From NCBI RefSeq assembly GCF_023701745.1, contig NZ_JAJOZB010000001.1:8045001-8109000 (forward strand): a stretch of DNA of 64,000 nucleotides, given 5' to 3'. Numbering within the stretch: position 1 is the first letter of the stretch; each line of letters begins with the position of its first letter. The stretch comes from Streptomyces sp. RKAG293 (GTDB lineage Bacteria > Actinomycetota > Actinomycetes > Streptomycetales > Streptomycetaceae). Below are positions 41,319 through 50,060 of the stretch, in pieces. The position numbers and the translations under genes were made by a program. Under the pieces are notes generated by a model that was not told where the DNA came from, did no database searches, and saw nothing but the letters and a program-made list of their open reading frames with translations.

Positions 41319-41720
41319 ATGGTGGTTCCCGGCAGCGCCGTCCAGGAGCGGGAGTTCCGCGGGTGGCTCCTGGAGAAGCTCGGCCAGTACCTGCGGCGCC
41401 CCCCGGCGGACATCGACATCAGCGTGCCCTTCGCGGAGTACGGCATCGACTCGGTCGCCGCGCTGAGCATCTTCGGTGACATCGAGGACGCATTCGGCCT
41501 CTACCTGGAGCCGACGGTGGCCTGGGACCACCCCACGGTGCAGTCCCTCGCCCGCTATCTGGCCTCCGAATCCGCCCGCAGCGCCACCGGCCCGCTGACG
41601 CAGGCCCCCTACGGCGAACCGATCGGCGGGAACCAGGCGGGCGGCGACCCGAGCGACCCCCGCGACACCCCCGGGACGGCGGGCCGGCCGCGGAACACCC
41701 CGGGAGGTGGACCGCGGTGA
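41319..41720 (+). CDS. Acyl carrier protein 1
   Basis: The product is 133 residues. The ACP four-helix core covers about 10-88, with the phosphopantetheine Ser in YGIDSVAALSIF. A disordered Gly/Pro/Asp-rich tail of 45 residues follows and overlaps the PKS start by four bases. The position after two dehydrogenases and before the PKS suggests it carries the starter acyl chain delivered by the acyl-AMP ligase at 52260, hands it to the dehydrogenases, then to the ketosynthase. Confidence 0.9.
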   Translation: MVVPGSAVQEREFRGWLLEKLGQYLRRPPADIDISVPFAEYGIDSVAALSIFGDIEDAFGLYLEPTVAWDHPTVQSLARYLASESARSATGPLTQAPYGEPIGGNQAGGDPSDPRDTPGTAGRPRNTPGGGPR

Positions 41721-44665
41721 ACCCGATCGCCGTTCTCGGCCTGGACTGCCGCTTCCCAGGGGCCCCCGACCCGGGGGCGTACTGGGACCTGCTCGCCGCC
41801 GGAGCCGACGGGGTCGGGCCGAGACCCGCCTCCCGCCGGGTCGGGGACACCCGGCGGGCGAGCGGGCCCGCGGCCCGGCCCGACGGCGGATTCATCGACG
41901 ACGCCGACGCGTTCGACCACGCCTTCTTCGGCATCGGCCGCGCCGAGGCCGCCGCCATGGACCCCCAGCAGCGACTGCTGCTGCAGACCGCCTGGCGCGC
42001 ACTGGAGGACGCCGGCGTCAACCCCAGGGACCTGGCCGGCAGCGGCACCGGCATCTACGTGGGCGCCATGGCCGACGACTGGTCCCGGCTGCGGCTGGCC
42101 GACGACGCGGCGATCACCCCGCGCACCGGCACCGGCGCCGGCCGGGCGATCCTCGCCAACCGGCTCTCGTACCAGCTGGACCTGCGCGGCCCCAGCCTCA
42201 CCGTCGACTCCGCCTGCTCCTCCGCGCTGATCGCCGTGCACCTCGCGATGGGCGCGCTGCTGTCCGGCGAATGCGACATCGCCTTGGCCTGCGGGGTCAA
42301 CCTGGTGATGTCCGACGTCCTCGACGAGATCTACGGGCAGTCCGGGCTCGCCGCCCCGGACGGCCGCTGCAAGCCCTTCGGCGCGCAGGCCAACGGCATC
42401 GGCCGGGCCGAGGGCGTCGGCGCGGTGGTCCTGCAGCGACTGGCGGGCGCCCGCGCAGCGGGCCGGCCGGTCCGGGCGCTGCTGCTGGGCAGCGCCGTCA
42501 ACCAGGACGGCCGCAGCAACGGCATCATGGCCCCGTCCCGGCGCGCCCAGCGCGAGGTCATCCAGGCCGCCTGCCGGCGGGCCGGGGTCGAGCCGCAGCG
42601 GATCGGCTGGGTCGAGGCGCACGGCACCGGCACCCCCGTCGGTGACCTCATCGAGGCCCGCGCGCTCGGCGACGTGTACGGCGGACTGCGGCCGGAACCG
42701 TGCGCGATCAGTTCGGTCAAGGGCAACATCGGCCACGCCGAGGGCGCGGCGGGCATCGCGGGCCTGATCAAGGCCGTGCTGGCGCTGGAGCACCGGCTGG
42801 TCCCGCCGGTCAGGACCGCGGGCGGCGAGCACCCGGGACTCGACCTGGCGGCGCACGGCCTGCGGCTGCTGACCGAACCGCTGCCGCTGCCCGAGGGCGA
42901 GATGCTCGCCGCCGTCTCCAGCTTCGGCATGGGCGGCAGCAACGCCCATGTGGTGCTGTCCTCCGCACCCCGCCCGACCGCTCCTCCCGTCCCGCAGGAC
43001 CGGGACGCCGAAGACGGCGAGCACCCCGGGGTCTTCACCCTGACCGCGCCCAACGCCGAGGCGCTGCGCCGCAACCTCGTCGTCCAGGCCCGCTCGCTCG
43101 CGGCGCGCGCCCAGGAGCCGGTCACCCCGCTGTGCTGGACCAGCAACCTGACCCGTACCGGCATGGCGTACCGGATCGCGATCCCCGCCGAGGACACCGC
43201 CGGGCTCGCCGCCGCGCTCGACGCCGCCGCGGAGGCGGGGGAGGGGGTGCCGGAACCGCCGGAACCCCCGGTCGTGGCGTTCCTCTACACCGGCCAGGGC
43301 GCCCAGTACCCGGGGATGACCAGCCGGCTGTACCGCGAGTCGCCGCTCTACCGGCGCCACCTCGACGAGGCTTCCCTGGCCCTGGAACCGCACCTCGGCG
43401 GATCGATCACCGAACTGCTGCTCGACCGCGACGAACGGGTGCACCGCACCGGCTGGACCCAGCCCGCCGTCTTCGCCGTGCAGTACGCGCTGGCCGGCTA
43501 CCTGGAGGAGCTGGGAGTGCGGCCCGGCGCCGTACTGGGGCACAGCATCGGCGAGTTCGCGGCGGCCGTCACCGCGGGCGCGCTCGGCCTGGAGGACGCC
43601 GCGGCGCTCGTCGCGGCCCGCGGCACCGCCATGGAGGCGCTGCCGGAGGGCGGCGGGATGCTCGCGGTGCGGGCACACCCCGACGACCTGCGCGAAGTCC
43701 TCGCGAGCGAACCGCTGGTGGGCCTGGGCGCCGCCAACGGCGCCGCCGCGTCCGTGCTGTCGGGTGATCTGACGGCCATCGGCAGGATCCGCGACCAGCT
43801 CGGCGCGCGCGGCGTCGGCTGCACCCCGCTGAAGGTCTCGCACGCCTTCCACTCGGTCCTGATGGACCCGGTGCTGCCCGGCTTCCGCACGACGGCCGAC
43901 CGGATCACCGCGGGAGAGCCGCGACTGCCGTTCTTCTCCACCGTCCGCGGCGGACTGCTCGCCGGCCGGCCGCTCGACGCCGACTACTGGTGCGAGCACA
44001 TCACCGGCACCGTCAAGTTCGCCGACGCCGCCGCCGCGCTGCTCGGCTCCGGCGTCACGCACCTCGTCGAACTCGGCCCCAAGCCCGTCCTGCTGCCGCT
44101 CGCCCGGCGGCTGCCCGGTGGCAGCGCGCTGCCCGGGATCTCGGTGGTCCGCGACGCCCAGAGCGGCGCGCTGACCGCGGCCGAGGCGGCCGCCGCGCTC
44201 TACACCGCCGGCGTCGACATCCGCTGGGAGCGGCTCTACCGTCCCGAGGACCAGGTCCACGCCCGGCTCGCACCGCAGAGCTTCGACACCACGGCCCGGT
44301 TCTGGCACGAGCCCCCCAGGCCCGCGGCGGCGCCGGCCGGTGAACCGGGGAGCCCGGTCCTGTCGCTGGTGCGCGCCGACTCCGGCCCGCGGGCGCCCGA
44401 GCACGACGGCGGCGGGCTCGCCGAGGCGGTGCGCGAGACGGTCGCCGGGATCACCGGCGCCGAGGAGGGCACCCTGCGCGACGACGACCGGTTCTACGAC
44501 GATTTGGGCTTCGACTCGGTGATGTTCATGGAGCTCAAGTACCGGCTGGAGGAGGCGGTACCGGCGCTGGGTGAGCTGTCGATCCCGGAGATGATGTCGA
44601 GCCTGGTCTCGGTCACAACCCTCATCGGCTATCTGCGTGAGCAGCTCGCCCGGGTCCCCGCCTGA
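41717..44665 (+). CDS. Single-module type I polyketide synthase, KS-AT-ACP
   Basis: The product is 982 residues. The KS (1-430) has the nucleophile Cys167 in VDSACSSALIAVH, and His residues in EAHGTGTP and KGNIGHAEG. The AT (about 510-815) has GHSIGEFAAAV and the specificity phrase HAFHS, the malonyl-type form. The ACP (about 895-975) has the Ser in LGFDSVMFMEL. There is no ketoreductase, dehydratase, enoylreductase or thioesterase, so one pass adds malonyl and leaves a beta-ketoacyl-ACP. That is the substrate form needed by the KAS III-like enzyme encoded next. GTG start overlaps the ACP 1 stop. Confidence 0.94.
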   Translation: MNPIAVLGLDCRFPGAPDPGAYWDLLAAGADGVGPRPASRRVGDTRRASGPAARPDGGFIDDADAFDHAFFGIGRAEAAAMDPQQRLLLQTAWRALEDAGVNPRDLAGSGTGIYVGAMADDWSRLRLADDAAITPRTGTGAGRAILANRLSYQLDLRGPSLTVDSACSSALIAVHLAMGALLSGECDIALACGVNLVMSDVLDEIYGQSGLAAPDGRCKPFGAQANGIGRAEGVGAVVLQRLAGARAAGRPVRALLLGSAVNQDGRSNGIMAPSRRAQREVIQAACRRAGVEPQRIGWVEAHGTGTPVGDLIEARALGDVYGGLRPEPCAISSVKGNIGHAEGAAGIAGLIKAVLALEHRLVPPVRTAGGEHPGLDLAAHGLRLLTEPLPLPEGEMLAAVSSFGMGGSNAHVVLSSAPRPTAPPVPQDRDAEDGEHPGVFTLTAPNAEALRRNLVVQARSLAARAQEPVTPLCWTSNLTRTGMAYRIAIPAEDTAGLAAALDAAAEAGEGVPEPPEPPVVAFLYTGQGAQYPGMTSRLYRESPLYRRHLDEASLALEPHLGGSITELLLDRDERVHRTGWTQPAVFAVQYALAGYLEELGVRPGAVLGHSIGEFAAAVTAGALGLEDAAALVAARGTAMEALPEGGGMLAVRAHPDDLREVLASEPLVGLGAANGAAASVLSGDLTAIGRIRDQLGARGVGCTPLKVSHAFHSVLMDPVLPGFRTTADRITAGEPRLPFFSTVRGGLLAGRPLDADYWCEHITGTVKFADAAAALLGSGVTHLVELGPKPVLLPLARRLPGGSALPGISVVRDAQSGALTAAEAAAALYTAGVDIRWERLYRPEDQVHARLAPQSFDTTARFWHEPPRPAAAPAGEPGSPVLSLVRADSGPRAPEHDGGGLAEAVRETVAGITGAEEGTLRDDDRFYDDLGFDSVMFMELKYRLEEAVPALGELSIPEMMSSLVSVTTLIGYLREQLARVPA

Positions 44666-45726
44666 TGACCGGGCGCCCGCCCCCGGAGCCCGGCATGCAC
44701 CTGCTCGCGGCGGCCACCGCGCTGCCCGGCCCGGCGATCGGCAACGACGCGCTGGCCGGGCGGCTCGGGCTGTCCGCCGAGTGGGTGGAGATGTTCATCG
44801 GCACCCGGACCCGGCACTTCGCCGTGGACCTCGCGGGCGGCGTCGGCTGCCTGCTGGCCGACCTGTGCGAACAGGCCGCCGTCCGCGGTCTGGAGCGGGC
44901 CGGACTGACCGTGCGCGACCTCTCCTTCGTGGTGCTGGCCACCGCGACCCCGGACTCCCTGATGCCCACCACGGCCGCCGTCGTCGCGGACCGGCTGGGC
45001 GCCGCCGGCATCCCCGCCTATCAGCTCCAGTCGGGCTGCTCCGGCGCCGTCCAGGCGTTCACCCTCGCCGAGGCGCTGCTCGCCCAGGAACCCGCCGGGT
45101 CCGGCGGCGGGCCGTACGGACTGGTGCTCGGCGGGGACGTCTGCGCCAAACACCTGGATCTGGAGCAGGACTTCCGCCGGATGCCGCCCGCCCAGCTCGT
45201 CAACTACGTGATCTTCGGCGACGGCGCGGGCGCCGCCGTGGTGAGCGCCGCCCCGGCCCCCGGCAGCGCCGCCTTCCACGGGCTCGGGAACCGACTCGCT
45301 CTGCCCGGCCAGCCGCCGGGCCAGCACGTCGAGTGGTACGGCGCGGCCGACCGTGACAGCGCGCTGCCGCCGGTCTCCGAGGACTACAAGGCCGTCGAGT
45401 GCCTGGTCCCGGAACTGGCGCAGCGGGTCTGCACCGATCTGCTGGACACCCTCGGCTGGTCCGCGTCCGAACTCGGCTATCTGCTGCCCCCGCAGCTCGG
45501 CGGTCTGATGACCCGGCGGATCACCGCGGCGCTCCGCGAGCGGCTCGGGGTCGAGAAGGCCGTCGAGATCTCCTGCGTCGCCGACACCGGGAACACCGGG
45601 AACGCCCTCGTCATGAGCCAGCTGGAACAACTGCTGCCGCTGCTGACCCCGGGCGCGCGGGCGCTGTGCGCCTGCGTCGAGTCCAGCCGGTGGATATCGG
45701 CCGGCTTCGCCCTGGAGGCGTCATGA
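44665..45726 (+). CDS. KAS III-like enzyme of the tetronate-forming type
   Basis: This 353-residue thiolase-fold protein has the nucleophile Cys125 in YQLQSGCSGAVQAF and Asn in ADTGNTGNALVM. The active-site His of FabH (Pro-His-Gln) is replaced in LLPPQLGGLM. In tetronate pathways a KAS III-like protein joins a beta-ketoacyl thioester to an ACP-bound hydroxyacyl unit through C-C and C-O bond formation; context (PKS before, ACP, E2-type transferase and hydrolase after) fits that role. Start overlaps the PKS stop (TGATG). Other KAS III-like acyltransferases are an alternative. Confidence 0.82.
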   Translation: MTGRPPPEPGMHLLAAATALPGPAIGNDALAGRLGLSAEWVEMFIGTRTRHFAVDLAGGVGCLLADLCEQAAVRGLERAGLTVRDLSFVVLATATPDSLMPTTAAVVADRLGAAGIPAYQLQSGCSGAVQAFTLAEALLAQEPAGSGGGPYGLVLGGDVCAKHLDLEQDFRRMPPAQLVNYVIFGDGAGAAVVSAAPAPGSAAFHGLGNRLALPGQPPGQHVEWYGAADRDSALPPVSEDYKAVECLVPELAQRVCTDLLDTLGWSASELGYLLPPQLGGLMTRRITAALRERLGVEKAVEISCVADTGNTGNALVMSQLEQLLPLLTPGARALCACVESSRWISAGFALEAS

Positions 45727-45763
45727 GGACCGTGCGGCACAACCGAATGAAGGAGGAGGCACA

Positions 45764-45991
45764 GTGACAGGAGTCGAGGACATGATCACCCTGCTCAACC
45801 GGGAACTGGGCCTGTTCCTGCGCCCGGAGGACGCCGGGGCACCGCTGGACGCGCTCCCGGGCTGGGACTCGCTGCTGCTGTTCCGGCTCGTCGCGGTACT
45901 GGAGGAGGAGGCCGGCCGGCCGCTGCCGGTCGCCGAGCTCGTCACGGCCGGCAGCCTCGCCGAGATCCACGCGCTGGCGGCGGGGCTGTGA
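45764..45991 (+). CDS. Acyl carrier protein 2
   Basis: The product is 75 residues with the phosphopantetheine Ser in PGWDSLLLFRL (about residue 35). It is a stand-alone ACP. GTG at 45764 follows AAGGAGGAGG. It lies between the KAS III-like gene and the E2-type acyltransferase, where tetronate clusters encode the glyceryl-carrying ACP. Its loading enzyme is not obvious here. GTGA overlap joins it to the next gene. Confidence 0.9.
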   Translation: MTGVEDMITLLNRELGLFLRPEDAGAPLDALPGWDSLLLFRLVAVLEEEAGRPLPVAELVTAGSLAEIHALAAGL

Positions 45992-46899
45992 CGCCCCAGG
46001 CCGCCTCGGGTCAGGCCGGGACCGGCCGGGCCGCGACCCGCCAGGACACCGCGCGATCCGACCGTGCCCGCCGCCACACCCGGTACTTCCTGCGGTGGGC
46101 CCGCGCCGCCGCCCCCGTACACCTGGGCGCCGACATCGACATGACCGGCGTTCAGGCACACCGGGCCGCGGCCCGTGCCGAGGGCCGCCGGTACTCCGTC
46201 GTGAGCTATCTGCTGTACGCCGCCGGCCGGGTACTGGCCGACCACCCGGAGGCCAACGCGACGACGGCCGGCGGGATCGTGCCGCGCACCCTGCGCTACG
46301 AACGGGTGCACGCGAAGCTGGCCCTCGACAGCGGAACCGCCGACGAGGGCCGGCGCGCGGTGCGGGTGGCGGTGCTGCCCGACGTGGACCGGCTGGACCT
46401 GGCCGGAATCCAGCAACTCGTCGACCGCCACCGGAACGGAGCCGCCGAGGACCTGCCCGGAGCGGAGGGGGTGCGCCGGCTCGGCCGGCTGCCCCCGCCG
46501 CTCGGGCACCTCGCCTTCCGGACGGCCGTGAGCAGCCGGGCCCGCCGGGCCGAGCTGCTCGGGACCGTGGCGGTCAGCTCTCTCGGCCACCGCAGGGTGG
46601 ACACCTTCCACTCCTACGGTGGTACCGCGGTCACCCTGACCGCGGGCCGGATCGCCGAGGTTCCGGTGGCCCGTGCGACGCGAGTCGCCGTGGCGCCGGT
46701 GCTGCGCCTGGGTCTGACCTTCGACCACCGCGTGCTCGACGGCGCGGCGGCCGCCGACGTACTGGACGACCTGGCACTACTCCTGGAGGCATGCGATGCC
46801 GCTCTTCCCGGGGGGTGGGACGCCCCCCAACGCCGTTCCGGTGATCGGCCGGCCCATCAGGGTGACCAGTCCGGAAGGCCCGTGGCACCGCGTGGTTGA
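45988..46899 (+). CDS. E2-type acyltransferase without lipoyl domain
   Basis: This 303-residue protein is a 2-oxoacid dehydrogenase acyltransferase catalytic domain. The active-site signature LGLTFDHRVLDGAAAADVL is complete, and VVSYLLYAAGRVLADHPEANA is the usual substrate-channel helix. Lipoyl and peripheral-subunit-binding domains are absent, as in the tetronate enzymes that acetylate the exocyclic hydroxymethyl group before elimination (Agg4/AbyA4 type). The frame runs 104 bases into the phosphopantetheinyl transferase gene, an unusually long overlap; the last 35 residues are outside the domain. Confidence 0.86.
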   Translation: MTPQAASGQAGTGRAATRQDTARSDRARRHTRYFLRWARAAAPVHLGADIDMTGVQAHRAAARAEGRRYSVVSYLLYAAGRVLADHPEANATTAGGIVPRTLRYERVHAKLALDSGTADEGRRAVRVAVLPDVDRLDLAGIQQLVDRHRNGAAEDLPGAEGVRRLGRLPPPLGHLAFRTAVSSRARRAELLGTVAVSSLGHRRVDTFHSYGGTAVTLTAGRIAEVPVARATRVAVAPVLRLGLTFDHRVLDGAAAADVLDDLALLLEACDAALPGGWDAPQRRSGDRPAHQGDQSGRPVAPRG

Positions 46900-47719
46900 G
46901 GCGCTGAACGAGCGCGGCAGCGTCATGGTCCACGCCCTGCTGTCGGACTGGGTGCCCGAGAACCTCGACGACCCGGAGCTGCGCCCGGTGCTCGGCCGGG
47001 ACTGGCACCGCTACCAGGCGATGCGCCACCACCATGTGCGGGAGCGCTTCGCCGCCTCCCGGCTGCTGCTCAAACACGTGGCGGCACAGGCGATCCAGGC
47101 CCCGCCCGCCACCGTGGAGCTGGCCTACAAGCCCGGCGGCCGCCCCTATCTGCGCGGCTGCGACCAGATCGACATCAGCCTCAGCCACACCGAGGAACTG
47201 CTGCTGGTCGGCATCACCCGGCGCGGCTGGATCGGGGTGGACGCCGAGTTGGAGGACCGCTCCATGCTGGTCTCCGGCATCGAACGGCAGGTGTGCACCC
47301 CGTACGAGCGCACCATGCTGTCCCAGGTCAGGGAGAGCGACCGCAACCAGGAGATGGTGCGGCTGTGGACGCTGAAGGAGGCGTACAGCAAGGCCATCGG
47401 CCAGGGCATGCGGTTCCGGTTCAACGAGTTCGGCTTCGGCCCCAGCGGGCATCCGGTCCAAGTGCTCAGACCGGACGGCTCGCCCGGCACCGGTGAGGAG
47501 TGGGCGTTCGGCACCTGCCGCGTCGAAGGCCGCTACACCGCCAGCTGGGCGCTGTACGACGCGGGATTCGGCGACACCGACGACACCCGGGCCGGCACCA
47601 TGCTCGACGATGGCCTGGTCACCGCGCTGCTGCACCAGCCGGCCGAGGCGCCGCAGCCGGCCGCCGAGGCCACCGCCGCGACGGACGTGCCGCTGACCGG
47701 AGCCGGAGTGGCGGCATGA
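46796..47719 (+). CDS. 4'-phosphopantetheinyl transferase, Sfp type
   Basis: The product is 307 residues. Motifs: RFAASRLLLKHVAAQ, KPGGRPYL, DISLSHTEELLLVGI, the magnesium site GVDAELED and WTLKEAYSKAIGQG. It would activate the two ACPs and the PKS carrier domain. ATG at 46796 has GGAGG six bases upstream; an alternative ATG at 46925 lies after the upstream gene's stop and would give 264 residues beginning at the domain edge. The Ala/Pro-rich C-terminal 45 residues are a tail. Confidence 0.92.
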   Translation: MPLFPGGGTPPNAVPVIGRPIRVTSPEGPWHRVVEALNERGSVMVHALLSDWVPENLDDPELRPVLGRDWHRYQAMRHHHVRERFAASRLLLKHVAAQAIQAPPATVELAYKPGGRPYLRGCDQIDISLSHTEELLLVGITRRGWIGVDAELEDRSMLVSGIERQVCTPYERTMLSQVRESDRNQEMVRLWTLKEAYSKAIGQGMRFRFNEFGFGPSGHPVQVLRPDGSPGTGEEWAFGTCRVEGRYTASWALYDAGFGDTDDTRAGTMLDDGLVTALLHQPAEAPQPAAEATAATDVPLTGAGVAA

Positions 47720-48987
47720 CCGCCCCGCCGCCCGCCGGGACCGACGTGGTCGTGGTCGGCGGCGGGCCGGCCGGACTCGCGCTGGCCCTCGCACTGGTCC
47801 GGCTCGGGGTGCGCACGACCGTGCTGGAACGCTCCGCCGGCGGCCGCCGCGACTTCCGCGGCGAGTCGCTGTCCCCGGACGGCGTCCGGCTGCTGGACCG
47901 CTGCGGCGTCCTGGAACCGCTGCGCGCCATCGCCCTGCCGGTGCGCCGGCTGGAGGTCGCCGACGGCGGCAGGACCGTACTCGACGTCGGCTTCGAGTCC
48001 TTCCCCTATCCGTACCGCTTCCCGCTGGAGATCCCGCAGTCCCTGCTGCTCGCCGAGATCGAGGCCGCGGCGGAGCGCCAGGACGGCTTCCGGATGCTGC
48101 GCGGCTGGACCGCCAAGGGCCTGCTGTCCACGGACGGCAGGACCGCCGGCGTGCGGGCCGCCGGGCCCGGCGGGGCGGAGTGCGAGATCCGCGCCCGGCT
48201 CACCGTCGGCGCGGACGGCCGCTACGGAAAGATCCGCCAACTCGCCGAACTCGACGCCCACGTGCGGCCGCTGGACCGGGACGTGATCTGGATGCGGCTG
48301 CCGCGCCCCGTCGAGTGGACGGACGCGGCCTACCGGATCCGGATCCGCGGCGACCGGCACGCCCTGCTGCTCCCCGACTCCGGCGGCACCGTCCGGGTCG
48401 GCCTCAACATCCCCAAGGGCGGGCTGCGCGAACTGCGCAGGTCAGGACTGGACGCGCTGCACGAGCGGCTCGGCGAGCTCGCCCCCGAACTGGCGGCGCC
48501 CGCCCGGCAGACGCTGCGGGACTGGTCCGACACCGCGCTGCTGGACATCTTCAGCACCACCGTGCCGCACTGGTCGGCGCCGGGCGCCGTACTGATCGGC
48601 GACGCCGCGCACACCCTGTCGCCCGTCCTCGGGCAGGGCGTCAACCACGCCCTCGCCGACGCGGCAGCCCTCGCGCCGCTGGCCGCCGCCGCGCTCCACA
48701 GCGGGGAACCAGCCGGACTCGACCGCGCCACGGCACAGTTCCAGCGACAGCGGTCCCGCGAGGTGGCCCGCTCCCGGCGGCTGCAACTGCGCCAGGAGCG
48801 GATCTTCACCTGGTCGGCCCCGGCCGCCGTGGCGGTGCGCCGCGGCGTCTACCGGGCGCTCGACGGCTCCGCCCGGCTGCGCGCCCGGATGCTGGAGCCG
48901 GCGTACTTCGCCGACCAGCGGGCCGAACGGGCCCGCGGCGCACGGCGCGAGGACCACGACGAGCACGAGCAGGAGGCACGGACATGA
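47716..48987 (+). CDS. FAD-dependent monooxygenase (PHBH fold)
   Basis: This 423-residue flavoprotein has the dinucleotide motif VVVGGGPAGLALALAL (about 10-25), LTVGADGRYGKIR as the DG motif, and LIGDAAHTLSPVLGQGVNHA as the GD motif with FAD ribityl contact. It may hydroxylate the polyketide. In spirotetronate pathways related flavoproteins act as cyclases, so a non-redox role cannot be excluded. The C-terminus is Arg/Glu-rich. ATGA overlap on both sides keeps it in the coupled operon. Confidence 0.88.
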   Translation: MTAPPPAGTDVVVVGGGPAGLALALALVRLGVRTTVLERSAGGRRDFRGESLSPDGVRLLDRCGVLEPLRAIALPVRRLEVADGGRTVLDVGFESFPYPYRFPLEIPQSLLLAEIEAAAERQDGFRMLRGWTAKGLLSTDGRTAGVRAAGPGGAECEIRARLTVGADGRYGKIRQLAELDAHVRPLDRDVIWMRLPRPVEWTDAAYRIRIRGDRHALLLPDSGGTVRVGLNIPKGGLRELRRSGLDALHERLGELAPELAAPARQTLRDWSDTALLDIFSTTVPHWSAPGAVLIGDAAHTLSPVLGQGVNHALADAAALAPLAAAALHSGEPAGLDRATAQFQRQRSREVARSRRLQLRQERIFTWSAPAAVAVRRGVYRALDGSARLRARMLEPAYFADQRAERARGARREDHDEHEQEART

Positions 48988-50060
48988 CCACACGGCTCGG
49001 TGCCGACGACGCCATCGGCCTGGAGGAACTGCGCGGGCTGTCCCTGCTGCACGCACAGGCCCAGGGCATCGAACCCGGCGCCGCCCAGGAGCTGCTGGCC
49101 CGGATCACCGAGCCGTGGGGCGACCGTCCGCGCTCCTGGGGACGCGTCTGGTGCGCGGAGGGCGACCGGCTGGCCGGCCAGGGACTGCACCTGGAGGCCT
49201 CCCGCCACTACGCGATGGCCCGCTTCCCCTACCCCGGGGACGCGCCCCGCCAGGAGGCCCAGCGCCGCTGTGTCGCGGCGTTCGACACCTGGCGCGCGGA
49301 ACAGAACGCCGGCATCGAGCGGCTGGAGGTCCCGCTCGAGGACGGCACCGCCGTCTGCTGGACCGCCGGGCTGTCGGCCACCGACCCGAAACCGCTGATC
49401 GTCGTCATGGGCGGCATCGTCAGCGTCAAGGAGCAGTGGGCGCCGCTGCTGGTGCACGCCGAGGCGTTCGGCGTCGCGCTCGCCGTCACCGAACTGCCCG
49501 GCGTGGGCGAGAACACCGTGCCGTACGGACCGCGCTCCCCGCGCATGCTCTCCGCGATCCTCGACGCGCTGTCCGGCCGCGCCGATGTCAGCCGCACCGC
49601 TGCCATCGCGCTCAGCTTCGGCGGCCATCTCGCGCTGCGCTGCGCCCTGGTGGACTCCCGGCTGGCCTGTGTGGCCACCGTCGGTGCCCCGCTGCGGCTG
49701 TTCTTCGAGGACGAGGCCTGGCAGCGCCAGGTGCCCCGCACCACCCTCGCGGCGCTGGCCCACACCACCGGCGTCCCGCCGTCCCTCGTCTTCGGGTACA
49801 CCCGCGGCTGGGGCCTCACCGACCAGGAGCTCGGTGCGCTGCGGATCCCCGTCCACTACATCGCCGCCCTGCGCGACGAGATCGTGCCGCTGGGCGAGGC
49901 CGCCGTGCTCCGGAGGGCGGCCGTCCCGGGCGAGGTGACGGTCCTCGACGACGTGCACGGTGCGCCCGCCCATCTCGACCACACCCGCGGACTACTGCTG
50001 GGGGCCGCGCTCGCCGCCGCCGCACCGGCGGCGCCCGGCGCGGTACCGGAAGCCGCCTGA
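48984..50060 (+). CDS. Alpha/beta hydrolase of the tetronate dehydratase type
   Basis: The product is 358 residues. A helical N-terminal cap of about 110 residues (LSLLHAQAQGIEPGAAQELL, ASRHYAMARFPYPGD) precedes an alpha/beta-hydrolase with nucleophile in ALSFGGHLALR (about residue 209). The acid is in AALRDEIVP and the His in DVHGAPAHLDH. This FrsA-like layout resembles the Agg5/AbyA5 enzymes that eliminate acetate from acetylated tetronates to form the exocyclic methylene. With the KAS III-like protein, ACP 2 and E2-type transferase it completes all but one of the tetronate set. Confidence 0.82.
   Translation: MTTRLGADDAIGLEELRGLSLLHAQAQGIEPGAAQELLARITEPWGDRPRSWGRVWCAEGDRLAGQGLHLEASRHYAMARFPYPGDAPRQEAQRRCVAAFDTWRAEQNAGIERLEVPLEDGTAVCWTAGLSATDPKPLIVVMGGIVSVKEQWAPLLVHAEAFGVALAVTELPGVGENTVPYGPRSPRMLSAILDALSGRADVSRTAAIALSFGGHLALRCALVDSRLACVATVGAPLRLFFEDEAWQRQVPRTTLAALAHTTGVPPSLVFGYTRGWGLTDQELGALRIPVHYIAALRDEIVPLGEAAVLRRAAVPGEVTVLDDVHGAPAHLDHTRGLLLGAALAAAAPAAPGAVPEAA

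Noticed and set aside
41609..44404. 931-codon open frame opposite the PKS
   Set aside because: GC-rich antisense artefact of the KS-AT-ACP gene; no recognisable protein and no ribosome site.
45723..45767. 15-codon ORF between the KAS III-like gene and ACP 2 (MRTVRHNRMKEEAQ)
   Set aside because: It overlaps both neighbours neatly, but its sequence is mostly the ribosome site of ACP 2 (AAGGAGGAGG), which is enough to explain it. It is not a relic of an FkbH gene as far as I can see.
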